DNA from: JBBQZO01 sp038207625
GTDB taxonomy: Bacteria; Pseudomonadota; Gammaproteobacteria; Burkholderiales; Burkholderiaceae_D
Direction of reading: 5' to 3'
Assembly: GCA_038207625.1 (NCBI GenBank)
Contig: JBBQZO010000027.1
Span: 22,364 to 86,363 of the forward strand
Length of the DNA stretch: 64,000 bases
This document shows, in pieces, positions 47,891-55,818 of this stretch; positions within the stretch are counted from its first letter, which is position 1, and every line of letters begins with the position of its first letter. The notes under the pieces are model-generated. The model was not told the DNA's origin and made no database searches. It worked only from the letters and a program-made list of their open reading frames with translations. The position numbers were made by a program, and so were the translations under genes.

Positions 47891-48706
47891 CTAGCGTGGC
47901 GGCGCGCCGGAGACGACCGGCGCACGCTGGCAAGCAATCCAGCGTTGCGCGGCCAACATCGTCGCCGTCAGCTCCTGTTCGACCGTATCGAACAGCACCA
48001 GAGAGCGCACATCATCGGGCGCGCCGCGCACCAGATGTTCAAGTTCCAGTGTCAATTTTCCGAAGCCTTCCGCGCCCAGTACGCCGATCGATCCGCGCAT
48101 GCCGTGCAACATTGCGGCGGCGGCCTCCCAGCGCCCTTCTTGCCATGCCGCGCGGGCGGCCGCAAACTCGGTCGGCGCGCGCGCGATCGCGTCGCCAATC
48201 AAGTTCAGCACGCGCGCCAGGAAGGCCGGATCACCCTCGGCGACCAGCAGAAGATGGTCCAGGTTGAGATGCACGCGCGGTGCCGCAGGTGCCAGCGCTG
48301 CAGCGGAGAGTTGGCGCAACAGCGCCGTCAACATCTGCGAACCGTCGAGCGGCTTGGCAAGGAAGTCGTTCATGCCAGCCGCATCGCACAACGCGCGCTC
48401 GCTTGGCGTGCCGCCGGCACTGATCGCCAGAATCGGCGTGCTCAGGCCCAGATCGGCCCGGATCGCGCGTGCCGCACTGACGCCATCCATGACGGGCATT
48501 TGCACATCCATCAAAATGGCGTCGTACGGACGCGCGGCAGTGCGCAGCAACTCGAGCGCGATCAGCCCATCGTCGGCCGTATCGACGACCGCCCCGTACT
48601 GCTCCAGCATGCCCTTTGCGACCATCTGATTGAGCGGATAGTCCTCGACCAGTAACAGGCGCACGCCGTCAAGGCGTCCCCGCGGGCCAGCCGCGTCCGT
48701 GCTCAT
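47891..48706 (-). CDS. REC-Hpt phosphotransfer protein
   Basis: 271 aa. N-terminal receiver (LLVEDYPLNQ, Asp67 in ILMDVQMP, Lys118 in FLAKPLD) and C-terminal Hpt domain with the phospho-accepting His201 in AMLHGMRGS (HxxKGS-like, Lys replaced by Arg). It can relay phosphate between hybrid kinases and receivers. It has no kinase core, so it may be a detached module of a larger phosphorelay. The ATG at 48706 has AGGACAGG upstream. The gene converges on the ANTAR regulator (stops 17 bp apart). Confidence 0.88.
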   Translation of the reverse strand: MSTDAAGPRGRLDGVRLLLVEDYPLNQMVAKGMLEQYGAVVDTADDGLIALELLRTAARPYDAILMDVQMPVMDGVSAARAIRADLGLSTPILAISAGGTPSERALCDAAGMNDFLAKPLDGSQMLTALLRQLSAAALAPAAPRVHLNLDHLLLVAEGDPAFLARVLNLIGDAIARAPTEFAAARAAWQEGRWEAAAAMLHGMRGSIGVLGAEGFGKLTLELEHLVRGAPDDVRSLVLFDTVEQELTATMLAAQRWIACQRAPVVSGAPPR

Positions 48707-49352
48707 TGCCTGTCCTTGTGGCGAGCGACTGGGCCACTCACGTCGTACATGCCGTGGCGCGCACGCGCCGCTGCGCTGTTGCTCATTGCCCGTTCCACTG
48801 TGAATGGCCTGCATATCGTATGGTTCGGGTTCTCCGTTTGCGGCAAGAACCTGTCCCGGGATCGATGTTTCCAGGCAAGTAGTATACAGCCAGCAAGAAC
48901 TCGGCGCGGCATATATTGTGCAGTCAGGTCGCAGGCTCGCGCAACGATGCTGGTGCGCCATCAATTACCACGATCCGCCCTGAGCCAAGCAACTGTGCGC
49001 TGCTGGCAACCACACTGTTAGGCACCGCCACTGCGTGGCACAGTGCTGTTTCGGGCAAGCGCTAACTATCTCGAAGAAAATTGCCCAAACCCAATAAAAT
49101 CGGCGTATGATTCTCAACAGATCGCCACAACCATAGCCCGCTTCCAACACGTTCTGGCCCTTTCCGTACGAAAGCACTGGGCGCTACCGGCAACCGTTGC
49201 CCAATCTCGACCGCCCTCCCCCTGCGGTTACCTGTTCCTCCGCGGCCATATACGCCGACACGTTCACACCGATTTAGACTGTTACCAAGTGCGCGTTTGC
49301 AATCGGCAAGCCTGACGCGCTGTCACGGCAACTATTTTGCGAAGGAGTCCGC
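48707..49352. other. Intergenic region, no gene supported
   Basis: About 646 bp between the REC-Hpt start and a small upstream ORF of the chemoreceptor. Composition is less GC-rich around 49050-49140, a likely promoter zone. Short open frames here (for example 49043-49315) lack a ribosome site and protein-like composition. Confidence 0.5.
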
Positions 49353-49529
49353 ATGGGCAGCGACCGACCGGCGCCATCATCGTCCCGCTGCGGCATGTCG
49401 CGTCAGCCGGGATCGGGTCTGCCACTGATATTTCCTTTGCTGCCCCCTAGGGGCCCCGGTAGCGCTGCGCGTAGTACCTTGGCCACCTTAGCCGTTTATC
49501 ACCTCACCCACCTCGAAACGACGCCATGA
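49353..49529 (+). CDS. Possible 58-residue leader ORF coupled to the chemoreceptor
   Basis: ATG at 49353 with a near-perfect AAGGAG 5 nt upstream, open for 58 codons, stopping in an ATGA overlap with the chemoreceptor start (49526-49529). The chemoreceptor ATG itself has no visible ribosome site, so its translation may depend on this ORF. The peptide is Pro/Arg/Leu-rich with uncommon codons (AGG, ATA, TTA) and resembles no family I know, which favours a regulatory leader over a functional protein. It may not be conserved. Confidence 0.4.
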   Translation: MGSDRPAPSSSRCGMSRQPGSGLPLIFPLLPPRGPGSAARSTLATLAVYHLTHLETTP

Positions 49530-51163
49530 AACTTCAGAATCTAAAAATAGGAAAAAAACTGGCCCTGTGCTTTGGTGTCACCATCGCGCTGTTGTGCACG
49601 GTCTCCGCAATCACCTACTTGCAGGTCGCTGAGCTAAGCGACGACCTGGCGCTGGTGAACCAGGATCGTTATCCGAAGACCATGTTGGTTCATCTGGTCA
49701 AGGACGAGTTGAACGAAACGGCGCGCAATATGCGCAACATCCTGCTCATGAGCGATCCCGCCGACATCGACAAGGAATATGCCAACATCGCGGAAAGCAA
49801 GGTGATTGTCTCCACTAGCCTGGAAAAGCTCGACAAATCGATCACCACGGCCAAGGGACGCGCCGATTTCCAGGCGATCCGCGACGTCCGCGAGCTTTTT
49901 TCGGCGTCGCGCACGCGCTTCATCACGCTTGCCAAGGCGGGCAACATGGACGAGGCCAAGCAAGTGCTGATGAAAGAGACGCGCCCCATCCAGATGCACT
50001 ACTTCGACGAACTTGACAAACTGATTGCCTACCAGTCCCAACTGATGGAAGCGGCCGGCAAAGCCTCCGATCTGAAAGCCAAGCAGACCGACACCCTCGT
50101 GTTGCTCATTACCGCCGTGGCCTGCTTGCTCAGCGCGGCACTGGCGGTACTGTGCACCCGCGCCATCACGTTGCCGCTGGCCGAAGCGCTGGGCATAGCG
50201 CGCCGGGTCGCCGGCGGTGACCTGAGCGCCGCGATCATCGTCACCAGCACCGATGAAACGGGCCATCTGCTGCTGGCGATGAAGGAAATGAGCGAAAACC
50301 TGCAGCGCATCGTCGCCGATGTGCGTGGCGGCACCGACATGATCGCGACCGCCTCGAGCCAGATCGCGGTCGGCAACGCCGACCTGTCTTCGCGCACGGA
50401 GCAACAGGCGGGCTCGCTGGAGGAGACCGCCTCGTCGATGGAAGAGCTCACCAGCACCGTGCGTCAGAACGCCGACAACGCCCGTCAGGCCAACCAGCTC
50501 GCTCTCAGCGCCACGCACGTGGCCACCCAGGGGGGCGCCGTGGTGTCCCAGGTGATCGCCACGATGGGCTCGATTAACGACTCATCGAGGAAGATCGTCG
50601 ATATCATCGGCGTCATCGACGGGATCGCGTTCCAGACCAATATCCTGGCCCTGAACGCGGCAGTCGAGGCCGCCCGAGCAGGTGAACAAGGGCGTGGCTT
50701 TGCCGTCGTCGCCAGCGAGGTGCGCAATCTGGCCCAGCGCTCGGCTGCGGCCGCCAAGGAAATCAAGGACCTGATCGGCACCTCGGTAGATCAGGTGGGC
50801 GTAGGCTCCCGGCTGGTCGAACAGGCTGGTGCGACCATGGGCGAGATCGTCGAGAGCGTGCGACGGGTCACCGACATCATCAGCGAGATCAGCGCCGCCA
50901 GTGCAGAGCAAAGCTCCGGCATCGATCAGATTAACGAAGCCATCATCCAGATGGACATGGTGACCCAGCAGAACGCCGCGCTGGTCGAGCAGGCGGCAGC
51001 GGCGGCCGAATCGCTGCAGGACCAGGCCGGCACGCTGGCCAGCGCGGTGAGCGTATTTCGTCTGCGCGGAGACGCGGCAACGCCGGCAGGCCTTGCTGTG
51101 CCGGTGTTGCCATCGGCGCGCGCCGCGCCGCAGCCCTTGCGCGCAGTGCGCATGCTCGCGTGA
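49526..51163 (+). CDS. Methyl-accepting chemotaxis protein
   Basis: 545 aa. TM1 lies at about residues 11-32, a four-helix-bundle ligand domain at about 33-185 and TM2 at about 190-212. A HAMP domain (LPLAEALGIARRVAGGDLS) and the signalling domain follow, with the hairpin tip DGIAFQTNILALNAAVEAARAGEQGRGFAVVA cut into the usual tip motif. Methylation helices are rich in Gln/Glu. It controls CheA in response to an unknown periplasmic ligand. The C-terminal tail is Ala/Pro-rich without a CheR-binding pentapeptide. No ribosome site precedes the ATG; coupling to the leader ORF is likely. A perfect 11 bp hairpin follows. Confidence 0.95.
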   Translation: MKLQNLKIGKKLALCFGVTIALLCTVSAITYLQVAELSDDLALVNQDRYPKTMLVHLVKDELNETARNMRNILLMSDPADIDKEYANIAESKVIVSTSLEKLDKSITTAKGRADFQAIRDVRELFSASRTRFITLAKAGNMDEAKQVLMKETRPIQMHYFDELDKLIAYQSQLMEAAGKASDLKAKQTDTLVLLITAVACLLSAALAVLCTRAITLPLAEALGIARRVAGGDLSAAIIVTSTDETGHLLLAMKEMSENLQRIVADVRGGTDMIATASSQIAVGNADLSSRTEQQAGSLEETASSMEELTSTVRQNADNARQANQLALSATHVATQGGAVVSQVIATMGSINDSSRKIVDIIGVIDGIAFQTNILALNAAVEAARAGEQGRGFAVVASEVRNLAQRSAAAAKEIKDLIGTSVDQVGVGSRLVEQAGATMGEIVESVRRVTDIISEISAASAEQSSGIDQINEAIIQMDMVTQQNAALVEQAAAAAESLQDQAGTLASAVSVFRLRGDAATPAGLAVPVLPSARAAPQPLRAVRMLA

Positions 51164-51164
51164 G

Positions 51165-51189
51165 GCCACTGGCGCGCCGCGCCAGTGGC
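51165..51189 (+). terminator. Hairpin immediately after the chemoreceptor stop
   Basis: GCCACTGGCGC / GCGCCAGTGGC: 11 bp perfect arms, 3 nt loop, starting 2 nt after the stop codon. There is no U-tract. Confidence 0.55.
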
Positions 51190-51315
51190 ACGGATCGCCA
51201 CCAATGCCCGCCACACAAGGTGACGCAGGCGCGCCGCCGTTGACGGTGCGCGCGGACCACCGAACCGTTGCGTGATTACAGCCGACCTTGCTTGTATTCG
51301 TCGAGGAGATCGTCA

Positions 51316-51726
51316 ATGCGCAGTAATTCCCCACTGAAGTCCGTTCTTTGTATCCATTCCGATGTCCATCAGCTGGGCATCATCCGCATGGCCCTGCATT
51401 CAATGGCAAACCTGAACGTGCATGCCTTTAGTACCAATGCGGCTGCACTGGCACTTGCCCCGAGCTTGGCAGCGGACCTGATACTGCTGGACGTGCTCGC
51501 GCCCGTACAGCACGGGTTGACTACATTGCGCACGCTGCGCAAGATTCCGTCCACCATGCACGCGCCCGCAATCCTGCTCGCGAGTGCCTCAGGCATGGAC
51601 GATCAGCAGCACTACCGGACACTGGGCGTCGTTGGCGTCATCATGACGCCGTTCGACGCTCTCGAATTGCCTGAGCAGGTGATGCTACTGTGGGAATCGC
51701 ACAAAGCATCAAGCTACGCCGATTGA
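51316..51726 (+). CDS. Single-domain receiver-like protein lacking the conserved Lys
   Basis: 136 aa, stand-alone REC fold. Asp16 (acidic pocket) and the phospho-acceptor Asp59 in LILLDVLAP are present, but the Thr/Ser switch region reads LLASAS and the invariant Lys of the K-P-F motif is Thr111 (IMTPFD). Phosphotransfer or the conformational switch is therefore probably altered. GAGGAGA lies 7 nt before the ATG at 51316. It is placed 150 bp behind the chemoreceptor gene, suggesting a chemotaxis or motility accessory role. Confidence 0.82.
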   Translation: MRSNSPLKSVLCIHSDVHQLGIIRMALHSMANLNVHAFSTNAAALALAPSLAADLILLDVLAPVQHGLTTLRTLRKIPSTMHAPAILLASASGMDDQQHYRTLGVVGVIMTPFDALELPEQVMLLWESHKASSYAD

Positions 51727-52191
51727 GCGCGTACACCTGGTGTCGTGTCGCATTGTGTTCGTCGTTCACTTCTACGTGATCGGCACCGCACCCTGCCCGC
51801 CCCAGCGAGCAAGGCTAGCTCGCCTGCCAATGCGGGTAAATCTCACGGCGCGCAGCGCTCGTGTCGGACGGCGGCTCAGTCGTGCGAATGTTGGCCACTG
51901 AGCCGCCACGCCGACCACAGTTCCCCGCTTTTCAATGCCTGATACCGCAAGCATTGGCGCTAAAAAACCAGGTGTTTCGCGGCGTTTTGCACACAAATTT
52001 TATTGGCTCCCGGCCTTTGCCCCACATCAAGCAATTGGGCCTATCCCGCTTCTATAGTTGGCAATCGCAAGCCTGTGTTTCGACACACTTGTGTTCTGTC
52101 AGGAAGGCGCACCCACTTGCCCTTGCGCCCCGCGGCATTGAGCTTACAGCAGCATGTCCCCTCGTCTGAACCTGAGTGAACGGATGAACCA
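51727..52191. other. Intergenic region upstream of the sigma-54 activator gene
   Basis: 465 bp without a supported gene. Moderately AT-rich at 51955-52075, a likely promoter zone for the activator gene. A 13-codon ORF (52152-52193) ends in ATGA overlap with the activator start. No CGAA-N6-TTCG site of the kind found at 61954-62008 was seen here. Confidence 0.45.
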
Positions 52192-53559
52192 ATGACGCTC
52201 ACGGTGTGGCTGCACGGCTTGCAAGATGTCGCGCCCGAGCGCGTTGCCCGAGTCCGCCGCAGCTTCGATCAGGCCGAGATCGCGCTGCGCAATGCGCCGG
52301 CGCGCCCGGATGGCTACGGGGTGGTGCTGCTCGAACGGATCGACGCCGGCGCGCTGGCCCAATTGCGCCAATTGTCCAGTCACGCCACAGTGCTGGCCGT
52401 CGCCCTGTGCGAGCCGGTACCAGCGCCCGACGCCATGTGGTCCGTGCTCGACTGCGGCGTGGCCGATCTGCTGCTGTGGCCGGACGGCAGCGGCAGCGCG
52501 CAGCAGATCAAGGCGCGCGTTCAGCGCTGGGACACCCTGCAGCAACTGGTCGACGCGCCGGCCGTGCGCGACGTGCTGGTGGGCAGCAGCGCCAGTTGGC
52601 GCGCGCTGGTGCGTAGCGTCGCCGAGGTGGCCGCGTTCACCGACTCGGCGGTGCTGATCACGGGCGAGACGGGCACCGGCAAGGACTTGCTCGCCCAGCT
52701 GATTCACCGCGTCAGCGGCGCGCGTGGACCGTTCACCGTACTCGACTGCACGACACTGTCGCCCGAGCTGGCCGGCAGCGAGTTGTTCGGCCACGAGCGC
52801 GGCGCGTTCACCGGCGCGTTGGCCGCGCGCGACGGCGCCTTCGCGCTGGCCGACGGCGGTGTGCTGTTTCTCGACGAAATCGGTGAACTGCCGCTGGCAC
52901 TGCAAGCGCAGTTGCTGCGTGCGATACAGGAGCACAGCTACAAGCGGGTCGGCAGCAACAGCTGGCAACACAGCCACTTCCGACTGGTCTGCGCCACCAA
53001 CCGCGATCTGGCAACGGAGGTTGCCGGCGGGCGCTTTCGCGCCGACCTGTATTACCGGATCGCCGCCTGGCGCTGCCAGACGCCGCCGCTGCGCGAGCGC
53101 CCGGAGGACATCTTGCCGCTGGCGGCCCATTTTCTGGCCGAGCTGGCGCAGCAGCAGCAGCAGCAGCAGCAACCGGTGGCCGGCTTCGATCCGGCGCTGC
53201 GCGCCTATTTGCTCGGGCGCGACTATCCGGGCAATGTGCGCGAGCTGCGTCAGACGGTGGCGCGCCTGTGGCACCGCCATTGCGGACCCGGCCCGATCAC
53301 GCTGGGCGCCTTGCCGCCCGAGGACAGGCCGAGCGGCGCGCACCCCGGCGCCGGCTGGCCGGACCGGCGTTTCGAAGGGGCGATCCGTCACGCGCTCGAC
53401 CTCGGTGTCGGGCTGGCCCGCATCACCCAGATGGCGGCCGACATGGCCATCGCATTGGTGCTCGAGCAGGAAGGCGACAACAACCAGCGCGCCGCGCTGC
53501 GTCTGGGCGTGACCGACCGCGCGCTGCAGATACGCCGCAAGGCCCGCGCCAGCACCTGA
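52192..53559 (+). CDS. Sigma-54-dependent transcriptional activator (bEBP) with degenerate N-terminal domain
   Basis: 455 aa. The AAA+ core has Walker A GETGTGKD (158-165), ELFGHERGAFTGA with the sigma-54 contact loop GAFTGA (204-209), Walker B LFLDEIGE (225-232) and the arginine-finger region RFRADLYYRI. The C-terminal Fis-like helix-turn-helix ends in NNQRAALRLGVTDRALQIRRK. The N-terminal 125 residues look like a worn receiver (acidic pocket and phospho-Asp not evident), so control may not use phosphorylation. An eight-glutamine run (residues 320-327) sits behind the AAA core. It converges with the operon at 61812-53561 (2 bp between the two stops) and is its most likely activator. Confidence 0.92.
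   Translation: MTLTVWLHGLQDVAPERVARVRRSFDQAEIALRNAPARPDGYGVVLLERIDAGALAQLRQLSSHATVLAVALCEPVPAPDAMWSVLDCGVADLLLWPDGSGSAQQIKARVQRWDTLQQLVDAPAVRDVLVGSSASWRALVRSVAEVAAFTDSAVLITGETGTGKDLLAQLIHRVSGARGPFTVLDCTTLSPELAGSELFGHERGAFTGALAARDGAFALADGGVLFLDEIGELPLALQAQLLRAIQEHSYKRVGSNSWQHSHFRLVCATNRDLATEVAGGRFRADLYYRIAAWRCQTPPLRERPEDILPLAAHFLAELAQQQQQQQQPVAGFDPALRAYLLGRDYPGNVRELRQTVARLWHRHCGPGPITLGALPPEDRPSGAHPGAGWPDRRFEGAIRHALDLGVGLARITQMAADMAIALVLEQEGDNNQRAALRLGVTDRALQIRRKARAST
53149..53172 (+). repeat. CAG microsatellite in the activator gene
   Basis: Seven CAG codons plus CAA encode eight Gln between the AAA+ domain and the C-terminal region. The tract could change length by slippage in steps of three, altering linker length without a frameshift. 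Confidence 0.85.
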
Positions 53560-53560
53560 G

Positions 53561-54295
53561 TCAGGCTGGCGCGTGCCCGATCAGGCGCAGCAGGTTGCCG
53601 CCCAAGATAAGCTGCAACGCCGATTCGGGCAGACCCAGCAGGCGGATTTTTTCCAGCTCCAGTCCCGGGTGCAACCATGGTCCGTCCGAGCCAAACAGGA
53701 TCTTGTGTGCGCCGGCGCGGCGCACCGCCTGCAGCAGCAGGTCAAAACGGCGCACCCCGGAGGTGTCGGCATAAATATTCGGATGACGCACCAGATGGTC
53801 GATCAGCGCCAGTTGCGCCGCCCAGTCGTCGGCAAAGCTGCCCAGGTGCGGCACGATGAAGTTAACGTCCGGGTATTGCTGTGCCAGCAGCTCGGCCACC
53901 GCCACCTCGCCGGTCACGTCGTACAACACCGGCAGGTCAAAGGCGCGCGCCGCCTCGCACACCTCGGCGCTGATGCGCGCCTCGTGCCGGTGCAGTTTGA
54001 TGCCGACAAAACCGTAGTCGCGCACGGCGGTGCGCACCAGTGCATGCACCCGGCCGCGGTCGCGCTGCGCGTGCACGAAGGCGAAACCGTAAAACCGGTC
54101 GGGCCGGCTGGCGACGATGCGCGCGACAGCCGCGTTGGCGAGCGCGTAGTCGCTGTGGAAGGCGGCGAACAGCACGCTGCGCGCGATCCCCGCCTGCTGC
54201 GCGCGGCGCAGGTAGGGACCCAGCTGGGCATCGCTATCCCACGGCCCGGTGAAACCGTCGCCCGGACCGGCGTGACAGTGGCAATCGATGATCAT
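53561..54295 (-). CDS. Small TIM-barrel amidohydrolase-like protein
   Basis: 244 aa, amidohydrolase_2-type: MIIDCHCHAG with the HxH pair (His6, His8), IKLHRHE, IVPHLGSF and the late FGSDGPWLHPG with the catalytic Asp. Relatives hydrolyse or decarboxylate cyclic and aromatic acids with one divalent metal. It is shorter than typical members (about 280-330 aa). Its ATG directly follows the stop of the preceding gene (TAA-ATG at 54298-54293), so it is the last gene of the sigma-54 operon. Its role in that module is unknown. Confidence 0.85.
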   Translation of the reverse strand: MIIDCHCHAGPGDGFTGPWDSDAQLGPYLRRAQQAGIARSVLFAAFHSDYALANAAVARIVASRPDRFYGFAFVHAQRDRGRVHALVRTAVRDYGFVGIKLHRHEARISAEVCEAARAFDLPVLYDVTGEVAVAELLAQQYPDVNFIVPHLGSFADDWAAQLALIDHLVRHPNIYADTSGVRRFDLLLQAVRRAGAHKILFGSDGPWLHPGLELEKIRLLGLPESALQLILGGNLLRLIGHAPA

Positions 54296-54970
54296 TTACA
54301 GCCCGTCAAGTTCGATGACGCCGCGGCGCCGGCGCCAACGTCCGACGGTGGGCTGAGGCATACGCGCAGTGAGCTGCGGCACATGCTGGCGCAAGGCGAT
54401 CAGTACAGCAGTGCGCGCGGCGGCGTTGGGGTCGGCCGGCATGCCGTCCTGCGCCGCCAACTGGGCCGCCGTGCCGGCCAGACGCACGAAGCGGCGCGCC
54501 GCCTCGAACTCGCGCTGGTCCAGTTCCATGCCTGAAAATTCGCGTTCGAGTGCGTTGCCGACGGCGCTGCCCAACGCCGTGCCGAGCGCCGTGCCAACCC
54601 CGGGAATGGGGATGAAGGAGCCGAGTGCACCGCCGACAAACGGCAGCGCCGTCTTGGCCAGTCCCTTGAGCACGCCACCGAGCGGCGCGGCCACCTTGCC
54701 CACTGCCGAACCAACTTTTTTGAGACCGCCCCAGACGCCCTTGAACATATTGCCGAGGAACTGTTCCAACTCGGCCTCACTGCTCAGCGACATCAGCTCC
54801 ATTGCCAGCGCCATTTCCTGGGCCTGGCCAAACGGGCTGCTGCCAGGACCGGCCCGTCCGGCGCACGCGCACGGCCGGGCACGCGCCGGCGCAATGCCAA
54901 AGCGCAGCACTTCGAACGGGTTGGCGTCGGCCTGGCGGCAGGCTGCGCAAGTACAGGCTGTGTTGTGCAT
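54296..54970 (-). CDS. Glycine-zipper protein A (uncharacterised family, with Cys-rich N-terminus)
   Basis: 224 aa, unknown function. The N-terminus has CTCAACRQ and CACAG cysteine motifs. A conserved block follows (EMALAMELMSLSS, EAELEQFLG), then a Gly/Ala-rich glycine-zipper stretch (about residues 75-135: GSAVGKV, LGGVLKGLAK, VGGALGSF, GTALGTALGSAVGNAL). A second conserved block is REFEAARRFVRLAG, and the basic tail is GRWRRRRGVIEL. All three blocks recur in the proteins encoded at 60416 and 61210. Glycine zippers are typical of membrane-inserting or pore-forming segments. AGGAGA lies 5 nt before the ATG at 54970. There is no signal peptide or double-glycine leader. Confidence 0.78.
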   Translation of the reverse strand: MHNTACTCAACRQADANPFEVLRFGIAPARARPCACAGRAGPGSSPFGQAQEMALAMELMSLSSEAELEQFLGNMFKGVWGGLKKVGSAVGKVAAPLGGVLKGLAKTALPFVGGALGSFIPIPGVGTALGTALGSAVGNALEREFSGMELDQREFEAARRFVRLAGTAAQLAAQDGMPADPNAAARTAVLIALRQHVPQLTARMPQPTVGRWRRRRGVIELDGL

Positions 54971-55008
54971 GGGGTTCTCCTGGTGAGGTCTAGCATTAGT
55001 CGGTCGTG

Positions 55009-55818
55009 TCACAGCCAGTGCTGTCCCATCAGCTCCGCTTCGAGCTCGCGCCGCTGATTGGTCAGCACGCCCGGGTGGCGCGCAAACATGTCGTCGTGGA
55101 TGCCGCGCTCGACCGCGCGCCGGGCGCTGGCGTTCATGGCCGGCAAGGCAGCCACGTACACTTCGTGCCCGGCCAAAGGCAGGCCAAGCATGTTGGCGCA
55201 CAGCAGGTGCTGCTGTAGTCGTCGGCGCACGTCCTGCGACTGTCCACTGTAGGCACGCCGCCGCCCGGCCATATCGAATTCAATCAGGTACAGACCAGGT
55301 CCGGCGCTGCGCGGGTCGGCCAGCGCGGCCGCGACCCCGCCCAGCGGCGCATAGGTCGGACGGGTCGCCGCGGGCAGGCGCCTCAGCGTATCGCGCAAGG
55401 TGGCTGGCAATTCGCCGCTGGCGTCGATTGGAAAGCCGCTGTCGAACGGCGGCCAGCCCGGTTCGGCGGCGCCATCGTCAAATATCGGCTGCGCAGACGG
55501 ATCAGCGACCAGCACGTCGTCGGGCCAGCCGCCATAGCCGCCGATGACGCGGGGCGAGAAGATCGGCCAGCGCCGCCCCGGCCAGCCCCCGTGCGCAAAC
55601 CCGCCCCGATGGCCATAGCCGTCCCCGTGCCACTGCCCTGCTGCGTGGTCGCGGCCCGAGCCATAGCGGTGGCTTGCCGCGCGCTGTGGGCTGCGGCTGG
55701 GTCGGCCCGCACCGGCTGGCAGCACGCGCGCTGCCGCATACCCGCCGGCGCGTGCGTAGCGCTCGCCTTGCAGTGCGCTGCCAAAGCGCGCTATTTCAAA
55801 CTCCGATTGCTGTTCCAT
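55009..55818 (-). CDS. GIY-YIG domain protein with low-complexity N-terminus
   Basis: 269 aa. Residues 1-100 are Gly/Arg/Ala/His-rich and low complexity, opening with EFEIARFG. Residues about 175-260 match a GIY-YIG module: GLYLIE (GIY), AYSGQSQDVRRRLQQH (YIG plus the catalytic Arg region), VERGIHDD (metal-binding Glu237) and LTNQ (Asn254). It could cleave nucleic acid, although several GIY-YIG proteins only bind. The start at 55818 has AGGAGA upstream and lies 23 bp inside the end of the PLP-enzyme gene. It is unusual company for an amidohydrolase and glycine-zipper proteins. Confidence 0.75.
   Translation of the reverse strand: MEQQSEFEIARFGSALQGERYARAGGYAAARVLPAGAGRPSRSPQRAASHRYGSGRDHAAGQWHGDGYGHRGGFAHGGWPGRRWPIFSPRVIGGYGGWPDDVLVADPSAQPIFDDGAAEPGWPPFDSGFPIDASGELPATLRDTLRRLPAATRPTYAPLGGVAAALADPRSAGPGLYLIEFDMAGRRRAYSGQSQDVRRRLQQHLLCANMLGLPLAGHEVYVAALPAMNASARRAVERGIHDDMFARHPGVLTNQRRELEAELMGQHWL

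Noticed and set aside
49036..49053. TGGCAC-N5 element upstream of the chemoreceptor considered as a second sigma-54 promoter
   Set aside because: The -12 half reads TGTTT instead of TTGC, so the essential GC is missing.
49043..49315. 90-codon plus-strand frame in the long intergenic region
   Set aside because: No ribosome site and Arg/His/Cys-rich composition without motif; treated as non-coding.
53149..53172. CAG repeat considered as part of a CRISPR-like or other array
   Set aside because: A simple in-frame codon run inside the sigma-54 activator gene; no spacers.
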